Below are positions 6,982 through 13,503 of a stretch of 13,503 nt of DNA, in pieces. The notes beneath the pieces were generated by a model that saw only the letters and a list, made by a program, of their open reading frames with translations, searched no databases and was not told the origin of the DNA. The DNA is from Deltaproteobacteria bacterium (lineage in GTDB: Bacteria; Desulfobacterota; Desulfobacteria; Desulfobacterales; JAFDFH01). Made by a program: the position numbers and the translations under genes. The DNA lies in contig JAFDFH010000086.1 of assembly GCA_019309945.1 (NCBI GenBank), positions 1 to 13,503 of the forward strand. Direction: 5' to 3'. The first letter of the stretch is position 1. The number at the start of each line of letters is the position of its first letter.

Positions 6982-7878
6982 ATGCGCCTGAGTTTATTCG
7001 TTCTGCTGATCGGTATTGCCTTAACGGGATTAGCGGAAGCACGGTCGCTGAGCGATATTGAAGCTGTCCGCACCACAATATCTGCCTGGGCTAAAGCCTG
7101 GGAAAGCAGGAATATTGATAACTACATGTCCTTCTACAGCCCTGCCTTTAAATCAGGGGAGCTTGATTTTCAGGGGTGGCGGGAAAAGAAGACAACCCTC
7201 TTCCAAAGTTCCGGCCCTGTTTCTTTGAAGATAACCGATTTGTGGGTTTTCGTCGAAGAGGGCGGTGCCGAAGTCAGATTCATTCAGCACTATGGGAGTC
7301 GCTATCGATCGGATGTGGGAGAAAAAACAATGTTTTTGGCCAGGTCGAATGGTACCTGGAACATCTTTTGGGAAGAGTGGAAACCATTAATTAACCTCGC
7401 CCTGCCTATAAAGGAAACGGTGAATGCGGCGGGTTCGAGACGTTCGGTCCATGAAATTGGAAAAATAGATGAGGACCTTCCTGGGAAGGTTAAAGATCTC
7501 CCGGCCCAAAAACTCACGGTCAGGCGTATTGAATTCCAAGTTGAAAAAGAACGGGAAAACGTTTTCATTGAATTGAACCGGTTTACCATTCCGGCATTCT
7601 TTACGCTTGAAGGTGAACGGCCCAGGATTGTTATCGATATACGGAACGTTGCATCCTGGAAGGGCCGGTATAAAGTTCCCATCCATGGACAGCACATCAA
7701 ACAGATACGATCCTACCTTCACAGGGATTCTAAAAAACTAAGGATTGTTTTAGACCTAACGACCGGTAAAGATTACATGATAAGTCAAAGGTACGACATG
7801 ACCGGGAACATTTATACGGTGTCGGTTACAGAAGCGAAAAAGGATTTATCATCTGTGAAGCATTCGAATTCTGAATAA
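6982..7878 (+). CDS. Secreted NTF2-like + AMIN domain protein
   Basis: Predicted periplasmic protein of 298 aa. Residues 1-20 are a signal peptide with a likely cut after AEA. Residues about 24-133 look like an NTF2/SnoaL-type fold of the kind often found fused to L,D-transpeptidases (Cds6-like): the pattern of Trp-rich helices (AWAKAWESRNIDNYMSFY), a GWREKK turn and a final GTWNIFWEEW strand fits. Residues about 178-282 look like an AMIN domain, with alternating strands such as RPRIVIDI and KLRIVLDL; AMIN domains bind peptidoglycan and localise envelope proteins such as AmiC and PilQ. No catalytic domain is seen. It lies 52 bp after a GT39 gene on the same strand and may be co-transcribed. 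Its 3' end overlaps the convergent GT2 gene by 30 bp. A role as an envelope or peptidoglycan-binding accessory protein is inferred. Confidence 0.85.
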   Translation: MRLSLFVLLIGIALTGLAEARSLSDIEAVRTTISAWAKAWESRNIDNYMSFYSPAFKSGELDFQGWREKKTTLFQSSGPVSLKITDLWVFVEEGGAEVRFIQHYGSRYRSDVGEKTMFLARSNGTWNIFWEEWKPLINLALPIKETVNAAGSRRSVHEIGKIDEDLPGKVKDLPAQKLTVRRIEFQVEKERENVFIELNRFTIPAFFTLEGERPRIVIDIRNVASWKGRYKVPIHGQHIKQIRSYLHRDSKKLRIVLDLTTGKDYMISQRYDMTGNIYTVSVTEAKKDLSSVKHSNSE

Positions 7879-8568
7879 TTCCTGGAAAACAAACAGAGAC
7901 TTTTTGATATTGTCATACTGTATTCGTGAATCTTCCACATGGCGCCATTGAACCGGGAATTCGGCCACTTTAAAACCACCTCGTTTTGCCAGCCATAGAA
8001 TTTCGGGGTCAAAGATGACACTTTCCAGCTTTTGCTTCTCGAACAATTCCTGTGCCGCCCGGGCTTTAAAAATCTTGAATCCGCATTGGGTGTCTTTGTA
8101 TTTGATTCCGAGATAGCAATTCTGAACAAACGTGTAAGTTTTCCCGGAAAGTTCACGGAAGAGGTTTTGGTGATAGCTAATCACAGATCCGGAAACAGTA
8201 CGTGAGCCTATGGCGATATCGAAGTCGTCTTCGAGTAACTGAATTCCCTTTTCCACAAGTTCAATGGGAACGGAGTAGTCAGCATCCATAAACATGATAA
8301 GTTCTCCGCGTCCTTTTAGCATACCGAATCGAACCGCATACCCTTTTCCCCGGTTTGGATGGTACTCCAGAAATTGAAGTGATACGTTCTTGCCAATGGG
8401 TTTGAAACCCTTTACCACATCTCCTGTACCGTCGTTGCTTCCATCACTGACCACAATCACTTCGCTGTGATAGTCTTGCGAGTCTAGATACAAAAGGGTA
8501 TTTTCTAATGTGCTTACAATTCTATCTTCTTCGTTATAAGCGGGAATAATAATGGAGAGTTTTTTCAT
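7849..8568 (-). CDS. GT2 polyprenyl-phosphate glycosyltransferase (DPM1/ALG5-like)
   Basis: Cytoplasmic-face glycosyltransferase of 239 aa. Family motifs: IIIPAYNEEDRI (6-17), VVSDGSNDGT (39-48), the metal-binding DAD (95-97) in FMDADYS, GSRT (121-124), QCGFKIF (161-167), and a C-terminal FPVQWRHVEDSRI (204-216) typical of dolichyl/undecaprenyl-phosphate glucosyl- and mannosyltransferases. The protein ends soon afterwards and lacks the C-terminal membrane segments of GtrB-type members. The likely reaction is NDP-hexose + undecaprenyl phosphate giving undecaprenyl-phosphate-hexose, a donor for a GT39 enzyme such as the one at 5355-6929. The ATG at 8568 has AGGGA 4 nt upstream (8573-8577). It follows the PAP2 gene by 55 bp on the same strand. 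Its stop lies inside the 3' end of the convergent NTF2/AMIN gene. The sugar is not determinable here. Confidence 0.9.
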   Translation of the reverse strand: MKKLSIIIPAYNEEDRIVSTLENTLLYLDSQDYHSEVIVVSDGSNDGTGDVVKGFKPIGKNVSLQFLEYHPNRGKGYAVRFGMLKGRGELIMFMDADYSVPIELVEKGIQLLEDDFDIAIGSRTVSGSVISYHQNLFRELSGKTYTFVQNCYLGIKYKDTQCGFKIFKARAAQELFEKQKLESVIFDPEILWLAKRGGFKVAEFPVQWRHVEDSRIQYDNIKKSLFVFQELFRIRMLHR

Positions 8569-8623
8569 ACGATCCCTGTTGGCGTTGTGGAATTTGTATC
8601 ATCGTTAAGGGGTTTAAAACCAG

Positions 8624-9220
8624 TTAGGCACGAGACCTTTTCTCAAAAAAACGTATCGCCTGGTTGCCTATCCATACAAATCCAAATCCGAGCAGGGTTC
8701 CGGCAATACCTCCCGCGATGACGTCAAAAGGAAAATGAGCACCCAAATAGACCCTTGAATAGCCGACCCAGAAGGCGATAAAATAAAAAATAGGCCAGAA
8801 TTTGCGAAAGTAATAGCTTAACAGCAATGCCCCTGCAAAAACGTTGGTTGCGTGGGTGGATGGCAAAGAGATTGAGGCACCTCTGATTGTATCTTTCAAT
8901 GCAGGCGTGACGCTCCATCCGTTGTCGTATAGGTGAACATTTGATAACTGGTGATAGGGCCGTGGACGATTGAAAGCGGGCTTTAATAAATCCGAGCTTA
9001 TCCGGTCGGATGCAGCTATCAGCGCAATGATCGTGATCGCAACGATGCGGTATTTGGTGCCCTTTTTGACAAACAGGTAAATCCAGAGCAGTACCAGAGG
9101 GATATAAGAGTTCTTTACGTTTGATATGACGGGCATGAGAAAATCGAAAAAGACATTCTGACCATCCCTGTTAATAAGGAAAAACAGGTTGATATCTATT
9201 TGTTGTAAAAATTGCCACAT
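8624..9220 (-). CDS. PAP2-family membrane lipid phosphatase
   Basis: Integral membrane phosphatase of 198 aa with the full PAP2 active site: K80-x6-R87-P88 in KPAFNRPRP, PSTH at 120-123, and SRVYLGAHFPFD at 155-166 with the catalytic His162 and Asp166. About five to six hydrophobic spans surround these motifs, which puts the active site on the periplasmic face. Possible roles are undecaprenyl-diphosphate recycling (PgpB/UppP-like), removal of a lipid A phosphate (LpxE/LpxF-like), or dephosphorylation of a polyprenyl-phosphoryl-sugar-phosphate as proposed for the phosphatase beside DprE genes in arabinose pathways. The motifs do not separate these. It lies downstream of msbA on the same strand, 195 bp away across a palindromic repeat, and 55 bp before the GT2 gene. 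Confidence 0.9.
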   Translation of the reverse strand: MWQFLQQIDINLFFLINRDGQNVFFDFLMPVISNVKNSYIPLVLLWIYLFVKKGTKYRIVAITIIALIAASDRISSDLLKPAFNRPRPYHQLSNVHLYDNGWSVTPALKDTIRGASISLPSTHATNVFAGALLLSYYFRKFWPIFYFIAFWVGYSRVYLGAHFPFDVIAGGIAGTLLGFGFVWIGNQAIRFFEKRSRA

Positions 9221-9250
9221 TAATTCATTCCCATCCCGTAAATCAAGTTA

Positions 9251-9391
9251 GTGCCCATCCAGAAACGGTCTTTTTGCCCGATCTCGGCGTTATGCTCAAA
9301 ATTTTATCCTCGGAATATCAACTATATACTTGCAGTAAAATTTTTCGCAGGCCTTGATCTCGAACAAAAATCCTCGTTTCTGGACGGACAC
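9251..9391. repeat. Palindromic element with terminal inverted repeats, copy 1
   Basis: A 141-bp intergenic element between msbA and the PAP2 gene. Its ends are inverted repeats: gtgcccatccagaaacg (9251-9267) matches the reverse complement of 9375-9391 at 15 of 17 positions, and the symmetry continues inward through a T5 run and a GATCTC pair, with one gap. The core (9271-9362) aligns with 5153-5244. No ORF of note and no transposase lie inside, so it looks like a MITE-like or REP-like non-autonomous element. As RNA it could fold into one long imperfect hairpin just after the msbA stop codon. Confidence 0.75.
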
Positions 9392-9415
9392 AAGATAGTT
9401 CGCTTTGCTATACTT

Positions 9416-11176
9416 TTATATATCGTTACCTTTGAGCTGCATTTGATAGAGTTTGTAATATTCTCCCTCCAGGGCAATCAGGTCTTCGTGTTTACCTTCT
9501 TCAACAATCTGTCCATCAACGATGACGATGATTCTGTGTGCATAGGCGATGGTGGATAGTCTATGGGCAATGACAAATGTGGTGCGTCCTTTCATTAGAT
9601 TCGCAAGCGCTTTCTGGACAAGCATCTCGGACTCTGCGTCCAGGGAAGAGGTCGCTTCATCAAGAATCAATATGGTCGCATTTTTAAGCAATGCGCGAGC
9701 AATACAGATCCGTTGCTTTTCGCCACCGGAAAGCCGTCCACCGAGTTCTCCTATTGTCGTTTCGAACTTGTCCGGAAAACACTGTATAAAATCATACGCA
9801 AAAGCGGCTTTCGCAACTCGTTCAATCTCTTTATCAGACGCGCCCTGGTTTCCATAGGCGATATTGTTCCGGATGGTATCGTTAAAAAGGATGGGGTCCT
9901 GGGTAACGATTGCGATCTGATCCCGAAGTGAAGCGATTGAAGCCTTTCGAATGTCAATGCCATCGATCATGATGGAACCTTTGGTGACATCGTAGAACCG
10001 GGGTATCAGATTGACTAGAGACGTTTTGCCCCCGCCACTCATTCCCACCAGGGCCAGAATCTCGCCTTCGTTGACTTTCAGGTTAAGGTTTTTGAGGACC
10101 ATCGCATCCTTGTATTTAAAAAAGACGTCCTGGAAAGTCACCCGGTGGGGTCCAGGTTGAATGGCCGCAGGATTCGAGTGCTCCGTGATATCCGATTCCC
10201 TGTCGATAACATCAAAAATTCGGTCAGAGGCGGCTATTCCCTGCTGGATCGCGTTATTGAGATGGCTCAGTTTTTTCACCGGATCATAGAGCATTATGAC
10301 CGCAGCCATAAAGGAAAAAAAAGTTCCGGTCGTAGAAGTTCCTGAAATAACATTGGATCCGCCGTACCATATTATAAAAGCAATCCCGAGCCCACCCAGA
10401 AATTCCATGATTGGAGAGGAAAGCGACCTGGCAACGACAGCCTTCATTTCAAGTTTAAAATAATTGAGTGTTTTTTCGGAAAAACGTTTTTTTTCATAGG
10501 ACTCCATTCCGAAGGCCTTAACGATCTTGTTCCCTGCAAAGGTTTCATGTAAAAAAGAACTGAGATCCGCCATGGCTTCCTGGCATCCGGTGCTGACTTT
10601 GCGAATCCGTTTGCCGAATTCCACAACCGGGAAAAAGGCGAGGGGTAAAACGACAAATGCAATCAAGGCCATTTTCCAATCCTGGTAGAATATAACGAAT
10701 GTTAGACCGATGATCGTAAAGCAGTCTCGAATCGCTCCGGTGACCGCCGTAGAAACCATTGCCTTGATGATGTAAACATCATAGGTAATACGAGACATCA
10801 GAACCCCGGTCTTTTCCTCCTGGAAAAAGGAAAGCGACATGTCCTGAATATGGTCATAAAGGTTGTTTCTAAGACGTCGAATGATGCTTTCCCCCACGTA
10901 ATTCATGAGGTATTCCTGCCCGTACATTCCGATACCCCGTAAAAAGTATATCAAGATTACGACAACCGGAATTACCAGGAGCATGGTGGTATCATTTTTG
11001 AAAAAAACGTCATCGATCGCAGGTTTGATTAAGTAGGCTGAAGCGGCTGTTGATAAAGAAATCAAAAGGCTAAACCCCATTGCAAAAAAAAGCCTGAGCC
11101 AATTTTCTTTGATAAGCGCGATCAAATGCCGATGGCGGTCACTTAGCCTAATTGCTAAAATTTTTTTCATATGCAT
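9416..11176 (-). CDS. msbA: MsbA-type lipid A ABC exporter
   Basis: Half-transporter ABC exporter of 586 aa, the usual MsbA length, with an N-terminal six-span membrane domain (about 25-320) and a C-terminal ATPase. ATPase motifs: Walker A GMSGGGKTS (378-386), Q-loop Gln426, signature LSGGEKQR (482-489), Walker B ILILDE (502-507) and H-loop His538. MsbA is a homodimer that flips core lipid A from the inner to the outer leaflet of the inner membrane. Its place 47 bp after lpxB on the same strand supports a lipid A role over a drug-exporter role. A second in-frame ATG lies two codons in (11170), and neither start has a strong ribosome site. It is followed directly by a long inverted-repeat element rather than by waaA/lpxK, which often sit near msbA. 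Confidence 0.93.
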   Translation of the reverse strand: MHMKKILAIRLSDRHRHLIALIKENWLRLFFAMGFSLLISLSTAASAYLIKPAIDDVFFKNDTTMLLVIPVVVILIYFLRGIGMYGQEYLMNYVGESIIRRLRNNLYDHIQDMSLSFFQEEKTGVLMSRITYDVYIIKAMVSTAVTGAIRDCFTIIGLTFVIFYQDWKMALIAFVVLPLAFFPVVEFGKRIRKVSTGCQEAMADLSSFLHETFAGNKIVKAFGMESYEKKRFSEKTLNYFKLEMKAVVARSLSSPIMEFLGGLGIAFIIWYGGSNVISGTSTTGTFFSFMAAVIMLYDPVKKLSHLNNAIQQGIAASDRIFDVIDRESDITEHSNPAAIQPGPHRVTFQDVFFKYKDAMVLKNLNLKVNEGEILALVGMSGGGKTSLVNLIPRFYDVTKGSIMIDGIDIRKASIASLRDQIAIVTQDPILFNDTIRNNIAYGNQGASDKEIERVAKAAFAYDFIQCFPDKFETTIGELGGRLSGGEKQRICIARALLKNATILILDEATSSLDAESEMLVQKALANLMKGRTTFVIAHRLSTIAYAHRIIVIVDGQIVEEGKHEDLIALEGEYYKLYQMQLKGNDI

Positions 11177-11223
11177 TCATCTTTGGTAAACTCGTACAAT
11201 ATCGAATTCATCAGGTGTTTGGT

Positions 11224-12372
11224 TTAATCTGTATAAAGCAAACTCATGGCAATATCGGCAACGCGTTCCGAAGCACCCGGCCGGCCCAGCAGTTTCCTTA
11301 TTGCCAGAAGCTCTCTTCTTGAATTTTCAAGGTTGGCCGTGTCACTTAGCATCCGCGTTGCGGCATCGGCTATATTTTCAGGAGATGCGCCTTTCTGAAG
11401 CAGTTCAGGTACGATTTCTTTCCCTGCAATAAGGTTTACAAGACCGAAATGCCGAACCCGTACCATCGCTCGGGCCAGCCAGTAACTTGTTGGCGATACC
11501 CTATATATAATGATCATTGGCGTGCCTGAAATCGCAGCTTCAAGGGTGACCGTACCGGATGCGGCAATAACAAATCCGCACCTTTTAAGAATTGTTTCCA
11601 CACGATCGCCTACAAGCTCAAAGCGGTCCGTGCCATGGTGCTCTTTTAAGATTTTTTCCACGAACTTTCTTTCTACAGAGGGCGCCAGCGAGATGATAAA
11701 ATGAATATTTCTGAAACGTTTCGATAGAATTTCAGATGCTTCGATCATTAACGGAAGATGTCTTATAATCTCTCTGTCACGGGAGCCCGGTAAAAGACCA
11801 ATGACAGGAGTCTCTGCTGTATAATCGGCATGTACGCCATCTGTATCAGGAGAAATCGTATCGAGTAGGGGATGTCCAACAAATGTTGCAGGTATGCCGC
11901 ATTTTTTATAGAAGGTTTCCTCAAACGGCAGGATAACAGCCATGTGGTCCACAAGTCTTCTGATCTTTTTTACACGGCCTTTGCGCCAGGCCCAAATCTG
12001 GGGGCTGATATAATACAGAACAGGTATCCCAAGCTTTTTGGCCGTCCCGGCAATATGCAGATTAAAATCAGGAAAGTCTATCAGTATAAGAAGGTCGGGG
12101 CGCAGACTTTTAAGGAGCTTTTTTGCAACGGATATGGCCTGGAATAGTTTGGGTATTTTGGCGAATGCTTCAGTGACGCCAACGACTGATAGTTCGGAAG
12201 CATTGACGATGATTCTGACGCCCGCATCTTTAAGCGTTTGGCCGCCGATGCCGCAAAAAAAGAGTGCGTTGTCTCTTTTACGCATGCTTTTTACAAGTCT
12301 GGATCCGTGAAGGTCACCGGAAGCTTCACCCGCGATGATCATCACACATTTCTGATCCAAAGAAAGCGCCAT
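11224..12372 (-). CDS. lpxB: Lipid-A-disaccharide synthase
   Basis: GT19 enzyme of 382 aa, the normal LpxB length. It joins UDP-2,3-diacylglucosamine and lipid X (2,3-diacylglucosamine 1-phosphate) to make the tetra-acyl disaccharide 1-phosphate of lipid A, as a peripheral inner-membrane protein. Diagnostic motifs are all present: GEASGD (15-20), GIGG (41-44), DFPDFN (99-104), SPQIWAWR (123-130), FVGHPL (164-169) and LLPGSR (193-198). The ATG at 12372 is 4 bp after the stop of the Gfo/Idh gene, so the two are probably translationally coupled; msbA follows 47 bp downstream. Nothing in the sequence suggests a broken gene. Confidence 0.96.
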   Translation of the reverse strand: MALSLDQKCVMIIAGEASGDLHGSRLVKSMRKRDNALFFCGIGGQTLKDAGVRIIVNASELSVVGVTEAFAKIPKLFQAISVAKKLLKSLRPDLLILIDFPDFNLHIAGTAKKLGIPVLYYISPQIWAWRKGRVKKIRRLVDHMAVILPFEETFYKKCGIPATFVGHPLLDTISPDTDGVHADYTAETPVIGLLPGSRDREIIRHLPLMIEASEILSKRFRNIHFIISLAPSVERKFVEKILKEHHGTDRFELVGDRVETILKRCGFVIAASGTVTLEAAISGTPMIIIYRVSPTSYWLARAMVRVRHFGLVNLIAGKEIVPELLQKGASPENIADAATRMLSDTANLENSRRELLAIRKLLGRPGASERVADIAMSLLYTD

Positions 12373-12376
12373 TCTG

Positions 12377-13351
12377 CTAAGAATCCAAAAAACGATTGCT
12401 GGAGTGCTGTATCTGCTCCATGATACTTAAAGCCATCGCTAAAGCTTCACGTCCCACCTGTCCCGTAACTTCCGGAGGTTGCCGTGTTATTACCGCTTTT
12501 ACAAATGACTTTAACTCGTCCTCCAGGGCATCCCCTTTTGTAAAACAGAGTTGTTTGATCTCCATGCCAGGTATCAGGTCGACAAGCCCCTCTTTCCCGT
12601 GCTTTTGGATCACGGTTATTTCATGATGTGCGAAATCGACGGATACATAGGCATCCCTCTGAAACAGCCTGATTTTTCGTTCATTTTTGGCTGAAATTCT
12701 ACTTGCGGTTACATTGGCAACACATCCGTTTGTGAATTCAAGTCTGGCATTGGCAATATCAACATGTTCGGAGATTACGGGAATGCCTGCTGCGTGAATG
12801 TTCTTTATGTCAGATTTAACAAAATTCAATATAATATCAATATCATGTATCATAAGATCAAGAACCACACTCACGTCAGTGCCGCGTTCGTTATAAACAC
12901 TCAAACGATGTGACTCAATAAACATCGGTTGGTTAACGATATCCTGTAGTGCGATAACCGCCGGATTAAACCGTTCAAGATGGCCCACCTGAATCATCAG
13001 GTCCCTTGATTCTGAAATCCGAATCAGTTCATCGGCCTCTTCCAATGTTGTGGTCATTGGTTTTTCAATAAGCACATCCACATCATTTTTCAGAAAATCA
13101 CTACTGATATCAAAATGCAGCGGGGTGGGAACCACAATACTCACCGCATCCACTTTCCCAAAAAGATCTTTATGGTCAAGGTATGCCGTTGTACCCAGTT
13201 TCTTTGCCACGTTGACAGCATTATCTTTAACGGGGTCGACAACACCCACGAGGTTCACATGATCCATGTGCGCATACTTTTCAGCATGAAATTTTCCTAA
13301 ATAGCCAACGCCTATTACACCCACACGGAGTTTTTTAATTGATGGTTTCAT
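12377..13351 (-). CDS. Gfo/Idh/MocA-family oxidoreductase of the lipid A locus
   Basis: NAD(P)-dependent sugar dehydrogenase family protein of 324 aa. N-terminal Rossmann fold with GVIGVGYLGKFHA (11-23), the family EKP motif at 96-98 (catalytic-site Lys97), and HD at 169-170 in LMIHDIDI, which fits the conserved His/Asp of the C-terminal half. It stands directly before lpxB with a 4-bp gap. A Gfo/Idh enzyme known in lipid A synthesis is GnnA, which oxidises UDP-GlcNAc at C3 so that GnnB can make the 3-amino sugar used in N-linked lipid A. GnnA is therefore a reasonable guess, but no aminotransferase partner is in the window, and several Gfo/Idh genes in lpx clusters have no proven role. The ATG at 13351 has an A/T-rich leader without a clear ribosome site. 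Confidence 0.88.
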   Translation of the reverse strand: MKPSIKKLRVGVIGVGYLGKFHAEKYAHMDHVNLVGVVDPVKDNAVNVAKKLGTTAYLDHKDLFGKVDAVSIVVPTPLHFDISSDFLKNDVDVLIEKPMTTTLEEADELIRISESRDLMIQVGHLERFNPAVIALQDIVNQPMFIESHRLSVYNERGTDVSVVLDLMIHDIDIILNFVKSDIKNIHAAGIPVISEHVDIANARLEFTNGCVANVTASRISAKNERKIRLFQRDAYVSVDFAHHEITVIQKHGKEGLVDLIPGMEIKQLCFTKGDALEDELKSFVKAVITRQPPEVTGQVGREALAMALSIMEQIQHSSNRFLDS

Positions 13352-13445
13352 CTAGAAAATTAAATCAAAAAATAAAACACCTAATGAATTTGGTAACCGT
13401 TCACGGAACGTTGAAATTAGAAAATAGAAATTGGGAATTTGGCCT
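13352..13445. other. Intergenic spacer upstream of the Gfo/Idh gene
   Basis: An A/T-rich spacer of about 94 bp if the upstream peptide tail is real. It holds a short inverted repeat, cgttc (13398-13402) with gaacg (13406-13410), and a degenerate 7-bp tandem array (13413-13440). Neither is followed by a T-run in the transcribed direction, so I do not call a terminator, and I see no convincing promoter. Confidence 0.4.
13413..13440. repeat. Degenerate 7-bp tandem array (4 units)
   Basis: Four consecutive heptads, gaaatta, gaaaata, gaaattg, ggaattt, form a purine-rich 28-bp array. Each unit differs from the first at one to four positions. Only one array is in the window, so whether this is a genome-wide spacer repeat cannot be told here. 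Confidence 0.45.
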
Positions 13446-13502
13446 TCATGCTTTTGTACTGTTGATGAACGCATTCAATTGGGGGCCCAGTTTTTCAACT
13501 AT
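13446..13502 (-). CDS. Possible C-terminal tail of an upstream gene (edge fragment)
   Basis: Reading leftward from the right edge, one frame is open for 18 codons and ends in TGA (13446-13448). The peptide is IVEKLGPQLNAFINSTKA, which has ordinary amino-acid composition. It would be the end of a gene upstream of the Gfo/Idh gene in the same direction, perhaps another lipid A gene. An open frame this short is expected by chance fairly often, so this is only a suggestion. Confidence 0.3.
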   Translation of the reverse strand: MVEKLGPQLNAFINSTKA

Positions 13503-13503
13503 T

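Noticed and set aside
7302..7700. 132-codon open frame on the minus strand
   Set aside because: It is antisense to the signal-peptide-bearing NTF2/AMIN gene, which has a strong ribosome site and recognisable domains. The antisense frame has neither.
9251..9559. 102-codon plus-strand open frame across the repeat and the msbA end
   Set aside because: It is a chance frame through the palindromic element and antisense to msbA, with no ribosome site or domain.
13396..13413. Inverted repeat cgttc/gaacg as a terminator of an upstream gene
   Set aside because: The stem is only about 5 bp and no T-run follows it in the direction of transcription.
1..13503. tRNA, rRNA, CRISPR array, prophage or transposase genes
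   Set aside because: I looked for cloverleaf-like stretches, regularly spaced repeats and integrase/transposase proteins and saw none. All long frames are explained by envelope genes.

Overview
The window reads as chromosomal DNA of a Gram-negative bacterium. It carries lpxB and a lipid A-type msbA, so the organism makes LPS. The moderate GC, the style of the proteins and a Gfo/Idh gene placed directly before lpxB all suggest a Desulfobacterota (Desulfobacterales-like, 'deltaproteobacterial') genome. That placement is an inference from gene content, not a database result. Nearly everything here is cell-envelope glycolipid biosynthesis. I see no tRNA, rRNA, transposase or CRISPR array.

Right part (about 9416-13503, all minus strand): a lipid A block is transcribed leftward, Gfo/Idh oxidoreductase > lpxB > msbA, with a 4-bp gap between the first two. 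A possible C-terminal tail of a further upstream gene sits at the right edge. LpxB makes the lipid A disaccharide and MsbA flips the finished lipid A core. The usual later partners (waaA/kdtA, lpxK) are not in the window.

Middle (about 5355-9391): a palindromic, terminal-inverted-repeat element follows msbA. After it come a PAP2-family lipid phosphatase and a DPM1/ALG5-like GT2 that probably charges a polyprenyl phosphate with a sugar. Both are on the minus strand. Convergent to them, on the plus strand, are a GT39 (ArnT-like) membrane glycosyltransferase and a secreted NTF2-like + AMIN-domain protein. The secreted protein's 3' end overlaps the GT2 by 30 bp.

Left part (1-5072, all minus strand): a compact four-gene set, GT39 glycosyltransferase > nucleotidyltransferase-GT2 fusion > DprE1-like FAD oxidase > DprE2-like SDR, with gaps of 35, 35 and 2 bp. 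The SDR runs off the left edge. DprE1 and DprE2 are the two-step epimerase that in mycobacteria turns decaprenyl-phosphoryl-ribose into decaprenyl-phosphoryl-arabinose. Finding the pair behind a sugar-activating fusion protein and a polyprenyl-phosphate-sugar-dependent transferase suggests a complete lipid-linked sugar route. In this model the sugar is activated, loaded onto the lipid, epimerised while lipid-bound, flipped by an unknown protein, and transferred on the periplasmic side to lipid A, LPS or another envelope acceptor. The UbiA-type phosphoribosyltransferase that starts the mycobacterial pathway is not in the window. It may lie beyond the left edge, or the fusion protein may replace it. 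This is the most interesting system here.

The 282-bp divergent intergenic region (5073-5354) and the 195-bp gap at 9221-9415 each hold one diverged copy of the same palindromic repeat family.
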